A DNA stretch of 9,732 bases, taken from positions 1-9,732 of the forward strand of contig JAGBHJ010000017.1 of the NCBI GenBank assembly GCA_017935525.1, written 5' to 3'. Below, in pieces: positions 7,030 through 9,732 of this stretch. The notes under the pieces were generated by a model, which was not told where the DNA came from, made no database searches, and saw nothing but the letters and a program-made list of their open reading frames with translations. The position numbers and the translations under genes are program-made. The first letter of the stretch is position 1. Each line of letters starts with the position of its first letter. This stretch comes from Clostridia bacterium. GTDB lineage: Bacteria > Bacillota > Clostridia > HGM11327.

Positions 7030-7058
7030 ATTATATAAAAAAATGAATTTTTTTGAAA
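7030..7058 (-). promoter_or_regulatory. Probable galE-galK promoter
   Basis: A perfect TATAAT on the minus strand (7035-7030) lies 33 nt upstream of the galE start, with a poor -35 (TTTCAA, 7058-7053) at 17-nt spacing, in a tract of phased A/T runs that could act as an UP-like element. The weak -35 suggests help from an activator or simply basal use. Confidence 0.5.
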
Positions 7059-7120
7059 TTACATCTTTCTTTTTTTGGCAAAATGTTATATAATATATCA
7101 GTGGCCTGCGGTTTGTCCCG

Positions 7121-7149
7121 TTGACCGAAATTATCAAGTATATTATATC
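7121..7149 (+). promoter_or_regulatory. Probable galT promoter
   Basis: TTGACC (7121-7126) and TATATC (7144-7149) are 17 nt apart, giving a start near 7156 and a leader of about 35 nt before galT. The -10 overlaps a tandem repeat TTATATCA (7143-7150, 7151-7158), which may be an operator. A perfect TATAAT at 7089-7094 lacks a recognisable -35 on this strand. Confidence 0.4.
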
Positions 7150-7190
7150 ATTATATCAAAATTTTTTCAACAGGTTAGGACAAATATTTT

Positions 7191-8726
7191 ATGATCTACA
7201 ATGAAAAAATCGCATATACCTGCGAGCTCCTTATCAACTACGGTCTTAAGGTCAAGCTTTTTGACCCTATGGACACGGTTTTTGTGCGTAACAGCATGCT
7301 TTCCCTGCTTATGCTGGACAAGCCCTACGGAGAGTGTGACGTTACACCCGAAAAGCCCTTTGATGCGTTGGAGGCTATTATGGACGCTGTGGCTGAGGAC
7401 GAGGAACGCAAGAGCATCCTTTTGCCCGATGACACCATCACCTACCGCGACCTTTTGGACACAGCAATTATGGGCTGTATGACTCCGTGGCCCTCTGCCG
7501 TTACTGCAGAGTTCAACAGACTCAAGGCTTCCCAAGGCATCAAGGCTGCAACTGACTATTTCTACCACATGGCGGTGGATTCCAACTACATCCGTATGGA
7601 CAGAATAGCAAAGAACAAGCTTTGGCAGGCAGAAAGCCCCTACGCTACTCTTACCATCACAGTAAACCTCACCAAGCCGGAAAAGGACCCCAAGGAGATC
7701 GCAAAGCTCAAGCTTTTGCCTCCCAACGAGTACCCCAAGTGCGCACTTTGCAGGCAGAACGAGGGCTACCGCGGTACGCTCCAGAGTGCCGCAAGGCAAA
7801 ACCACAGACTTTTGGGAATAACGCTCAATAACGAATCCTGGCATATGCAGTATTCCCCCTACGTTTATTACAACGAGCACTGCATAATGCTCCGCAACGA
7901 GCACGTTCCCATGAAGATAGAGCATGACTCATTCAGGCGCCTTTTGGACTTTGTGGAGCAATTCCCCCACTATTTTGCAGGCTCAAATGCAGACCTGCCC
8001 ATAGTCGGCGGCTCAATACTCACCCACGACCATTTCCAGGGCGGCAACGCGCATATGCCCATGTTTGACGGCAAGGAGCTGGAAAGCTTTATGTCCCCCG
8101 AATTTGAGGGCGTAAGCATACGCAGGATACATTGGCCCCTTTCCACGGTAAAGCTGGTAGGCAAGGATATTCCTCAGCTGGTGGAGGCGGCATACAAGCT
8201 TCACACCACGTGGATGGGCTATTCCGACCCCGAGCAGGACGTTATAGCATACACGGGCGACACTCGCCACAATACCATTACTCCCATCGTAAGGCGGGAG
8301 GGGGACGATTTTGCAATGTACTGCGTTCTGCGCAACAACAGAACCTCAGCAGAGCATCCCGACGGAATTTTCCACCCCCACACCCAGTGGCACCACATCA
8401 AGAAAGAAAACATCGGCTTGATAGAGGTAATGGGCTACTTTATACTCCCCGGCAGATTGGACAGCGAGCTTAAGCTGTTGGCAGACGCCATGGTGGCAGG
8501 CACGGTGGACAAGCTCTCCCCCGCGTACAAGCACGCAGAATGGGCAAGGGAGATACTCAGCAGCAACACTATTACGGCAGAAAACGTAATGTCCGTGCTC
8601 CAAAGGGAGGTTGGCGTTGTCTGCACCCACGTGCTGGAGGATGCAGGTGTGTTTAAGACGGACGAAAAGGGCTCCAGGGGCTTTATCAAATTCCTGACAG
8701 AAGCCATGGGCTACGTTATGGAATAA
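7191..8726 (+). CDS. galT: UDP-glucose--hexose-1-phosphate uridylyltransferase, type 2
   Basis: 511 residues. Transfers UMP between UDP-glucose and galactose-1-phosphate, giving UDP-galactose and glucose-1-phosphate. Length and sequence fit the Firmicutes type 2 GalT (~500 residues), not the ~350-residue E. coli type. Visible blocks: PKCALCRQNEGY (182-193) with a CxxC, the histidine-triad-like GGSILTHDHFQGG (273-285) with HxHxQ at 279-283, and HPHTQWHHIKKENIGLIEVM (395-414). The N-terminal helix region (INYGLKVKLFDPMD...) matches the family start. The ribosome site is weak (AGGA at 7177-7180, 10 nt upstream), and a competing ATG at 7201 is out of frame. It heads the rightward transcript opposite galE-galK, completing the core Leloir set. 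Confidence 0.95.
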   Translation: MIYNEKIAYTCELLINYGLKVKLFDPMDTVFVRNSMLSLLMLDKPYGECDVTPEKPFDALEAIMDAVAEDEERKSILLPDDTITYRDLLDTAIMGCMTPWPSAVTAEFNRLKASQGIKAATDYFYHMAVDSNYIRMDRIAKNKLWQAESPYATLTITVNLTKPEKDPKEIAKLKLLPPNEYPKCALCRQNEGYRGTLQSAARQNHRLLGITLNNESWHMQYSPYVYYNEHCIMLRNEHVPMKIEHDSFRRLLDFVEQFPHYFAGSNADLPIVGGSILTHDHFQGGNAHMPMFDGKELESFMSPEFEGVSIRRIHWPLSTVKLVGKDIPQLVEAAYKLHTTWMGYSDPEQDVIAYTGDTRHNTITPIVRREGDDFAMYCVLRNNRTSAEHPDGIFHPHTQWHHIKKENIGLIEVMGYFILPGRLDSELKLLADAMVAGTVDKLSPAYKHAEWAREILSSNTITAENVMSVLQREVGVVCTHVLEDAGVFKTDEKGSRGFIKFLTEAMGYVME

Positions 8727-8771
8727 TATAAACAGCAAATTCTTTAATAATTAACATATAAGGAGATCATT

Positions 8772-9521
8772 ATGGCTAAAATCAATAAGATCGGTGTTCA
8801 GCTCTACACTATCCGTGACTTTATGGGCACGGAGGAGAGCGTAAAGGAAAGCTTTTTGAAGCTTAAGGCAATGGGTATTGACGAAGTACAGACAGCAGGC
8901 TGTGCAATACCTTACGACAAGTTTGGTGCGTTTGCAAAGGAAGCAGGCTTGACTATCGTTGGTACTCACGACGATTTTGACGCAATGCACGCAGACCCCA
9001 TCAAGGCTATGAAGCTCCACGACGACCTTGGCACAAAGATGCTGGGTAACGGCGGCTTCTGGGGCGAGACAGCCGATGATTACATCAGATTTGCAGGCAA
9101 GGTAAACGAGCTTTGCGCAGTTATCGGCGAAAAGGGATACAAGTTCTCTTACCACAACCACGGTCACGAGTTCACAAAGTTTGACGGCAAGATCGCAATG
9201 GATATTCTTGCTGAAAACATGGACGCAAAGTACGCAACATTCTGCCTTGACACATACTGGGTACAGTACGGCGGCGGCGACGTAAGAGCATGGATCAAGA
9301 AGCTGGCAGGCAGAATTGAGATCCTCCACCTTAAGGATATGGGATTCAAGGGCGGCCAGTTTATCACAGAGGTCGGCAACGGTAACCTCAATTGGGAAGG
9401 CATTATTGATGCCGCAAACGAAGCAGGCGTTAAGCACTTTGTTATCGAGCAGGATTCCTGCCCCGGCAACCCCTTTGACAGCCTTGCGCAGTCCGTTGAC
9501 TACCTCAAGAAGTTCCTTTGA
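8772..9521 (+). CDS. Sugar phosphate isomerase/epimerase (xylose-isomerase-like TIM barrel)
   Basis: 249 residues of the AP-endonuclease-2 fold used by many sugar isomerases and epimerases (IolE, hydroxypyruvate isomerase, tagatose/psicose epimerases). It opens with KIGVQLYTIRD (6-16), as in this superfamily. Likely metal or substrate ligands are in YHNHGHEF (127-134), FCLDTYW (157-163), EILHLKD (183-189) and VIEQD (224-228): H128, H130, E133, D160, H186 and E226. No signal peptide, so cytoplasmic. AAGGAG at 8760-8765 is 6 nt before the ATG. It follows galT by 45 nt with no terminator between and is closed by the terminator at 9583-9620, so it is probably cotranscribed with galT. The substrate cannot be read from the sequence; a role in hexose or cyclitol use is likely. 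Confidence 0.88.
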   Translation: MAKINKIGVQLYTIRDFMGTEESVKESFLKLKAMGIDEVQTAGCAIPYDKFGAFAKEAGLTIVGTHDDFDAMHADPIKAMKLHDDLGTKMLGNGGFWGETADDYIRFAGKVNELCAVIGEKGYKFSYHNHGHEFTKFDGKIAMDILAENMDAKYATFCLDTYWVQYGGGDVRAWIKKLAGRIEILHLKDMGFKGGQFITEVGNGNLNWEGIIDAANEAGVKHFVIEQDSCPGNPFDSLAQSVDYLKKFL

Positions 9522-9582
9522 TCAAACAGTCCAAGGACAGCTATTGAATTAAAAAGACAGTTTTATACGCAAAAGGACGGTG

Positions 9583-9628
9583 AAAGAGCCGATATGGATT
9601 TATTTCCGTATCGGCTCTTTTATATTGC
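9583..9628 (+). terminator. Intrinsic terminator after the isomerase gene
   Basis: A perfect 12-bp stem AAAGAGCCGATA (9583-9594)/TATCGGCTCTTT (9609-9620), extendable inward by a U-G and two G-C pairs to an 8-nt loop, runs into TTTTATATT. It ends the galT-isomerase transcript 61 nt after the stop codon. The A-rich left arm means it could work partly in the other direction too. Confidence 0.9.
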
Positions 9629-9644
9629 ACTACCGCTTTTAGTG

Positions 9645-9732
9645 GTGAGTAAGTGCGCACTTCCTGATAGTTTTTAGTGATATACTGACGTTCGTCAGCG
9701 TGATATTTTCGCTTTTCGAAAGTGATATTAAG
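9645..9732. repeat. Array of small hairpins separated by GTGATAT
   Basis: GTGATAT occurs at 9677-9683, 9700-9706 and 9722-9728, a period of 22-23 bases. Each interval holds a different short inverted repeat: CTGAC-GTTC-GTCAG (9685-9698) and TTTCG-CTTTT-CGAAA (9707-9721). To the left are a 12-base perfect palindrome AAGTGCGCACTT (9651-9662) and degenerate spacers GTGAGTA (9645) and CTGATAG (9664), probably decayed units. The array runs off the window. The spacer is constant while stem sequences vary yet stay paired, which suggests that structure matters. It resembles interspersed intergenic repeats of gut Clostridia as I remember them, but I cannot confirm the family here. No coding sequence is supported. 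Confidence 0.7.

Larger units (their letters stand above)
6997..7190. promoter_or_regulatory. Divergent galE/galT control region
   Basis: 194 very AT-rich bases between divergent starts. It contains the two probable promoters, three copies of TATATCA (7094-7100, 7144-7150, 7152-7158), and the inverted pair TTTGTCC (7112-7118)/GGACAAA (7178-7184), whose right arm overlaps the weak galT ribosome site. No catabolite-response (cre) consensus was found by eye. A shared regulator for both arms is plausible, but no regulator gene is present in the window. Confidence 0.6.

Noticed and set aside
7089..7094. Perfect TATAAT on the plus strand as the main galT promoter
   Set aside because: No -35-like element at 16-18 nt and about 100 nt from the start codon; perfect -10 matches are expected by chance in such AT-rich DNA.
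6997..7137. Upstream in-frame extension of galE
   Set aside because: It crosses AT-rich promoter DNA. MKVLVTGGAGFIG with AAGGAG at 7003-7008 fixes the start at 6996.
8751..9437. Minus-strand open frame of 228 residues opposite the isomerase gene
   Set aside because: Antisense shadow rich in Cys and Val. The plus strand encodes a recognisable TIM-barrel protein with a strong ribosome site.

Overview
The window looks like chromosomal DNA from a Gram-positive Bacillota of class Clostridia, probably a gut Oscillospiraceae/Ruminococcaceae-type organism. The reasons are the strong AGGAG-type ribosome binding sites, AT-rich gene gaps between coding regions of roughly half GC, an ECF-type vitamin transporter S component under an FMN riboswitch, a Firmicutes-type (type 2) GalT, and a B. 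subtilis-like ARG box. The family-level placement is inference.

Layout, left to right. (1) 1-504, minus: the first ~40% of argG (argininosuccinate synthase), running off the left edge and carrying a one-base frameshift in a G5 run at 207-211. Upstream of it is a consensus sigma-A promoter whose -10 lies inside a near-consensus ARG box. (2) 755-4677, minus: an FMN riboswitch with a terminator hairpin, then a tightly packed operon: ribU-like riboflavin ECF S component, VanZ-family membrane protein, an unrecognised 174-residue protein with a GTG start, and a long U32-family (RlhA-like) protein. The last two genes overlap by 4 nt. (3) 4699-6996, minus: galE followed 3 nt later by a galactokinase-family gene. 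(4) 6997-7190: a divergent AT-rich promoter region. (5) 7191-9521, plus: galT (type 2), then a xylose-isomerase-like TIM-barrel sugar isomerase/epimerase, closed by a strong intrinsic terminator. (6) The last ~90 bases hold a regular array of short hairpins separated by GTGATAT, cut by the window edge.

How the genes work together: galK, galE and galT make up the core Leloir pathway (galactose to galactose-1-phosphate to glucose-1-phosphate, with UDP-glucose/UDP-galactose recycling), arranged as two divergent transcripts. The riboflavin-responsive operon starts only about 20 bases after the galK stop and no separate galK terminator is visible, so the riboswitch terminator may also set how far galEK transcripts run. 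No phage, insertion sequence, CRISPR array, tRNA or rRNA is visible. Most of the window is ordinary housekeeping and sugar metabolism. The least explained pieces are the GTGATAT hairpin array at the right end, the unrecognised gene at 2797-3321, the gal/riboswitch junction, and the altered sugar-binding signature of the galactokinase-family protein.
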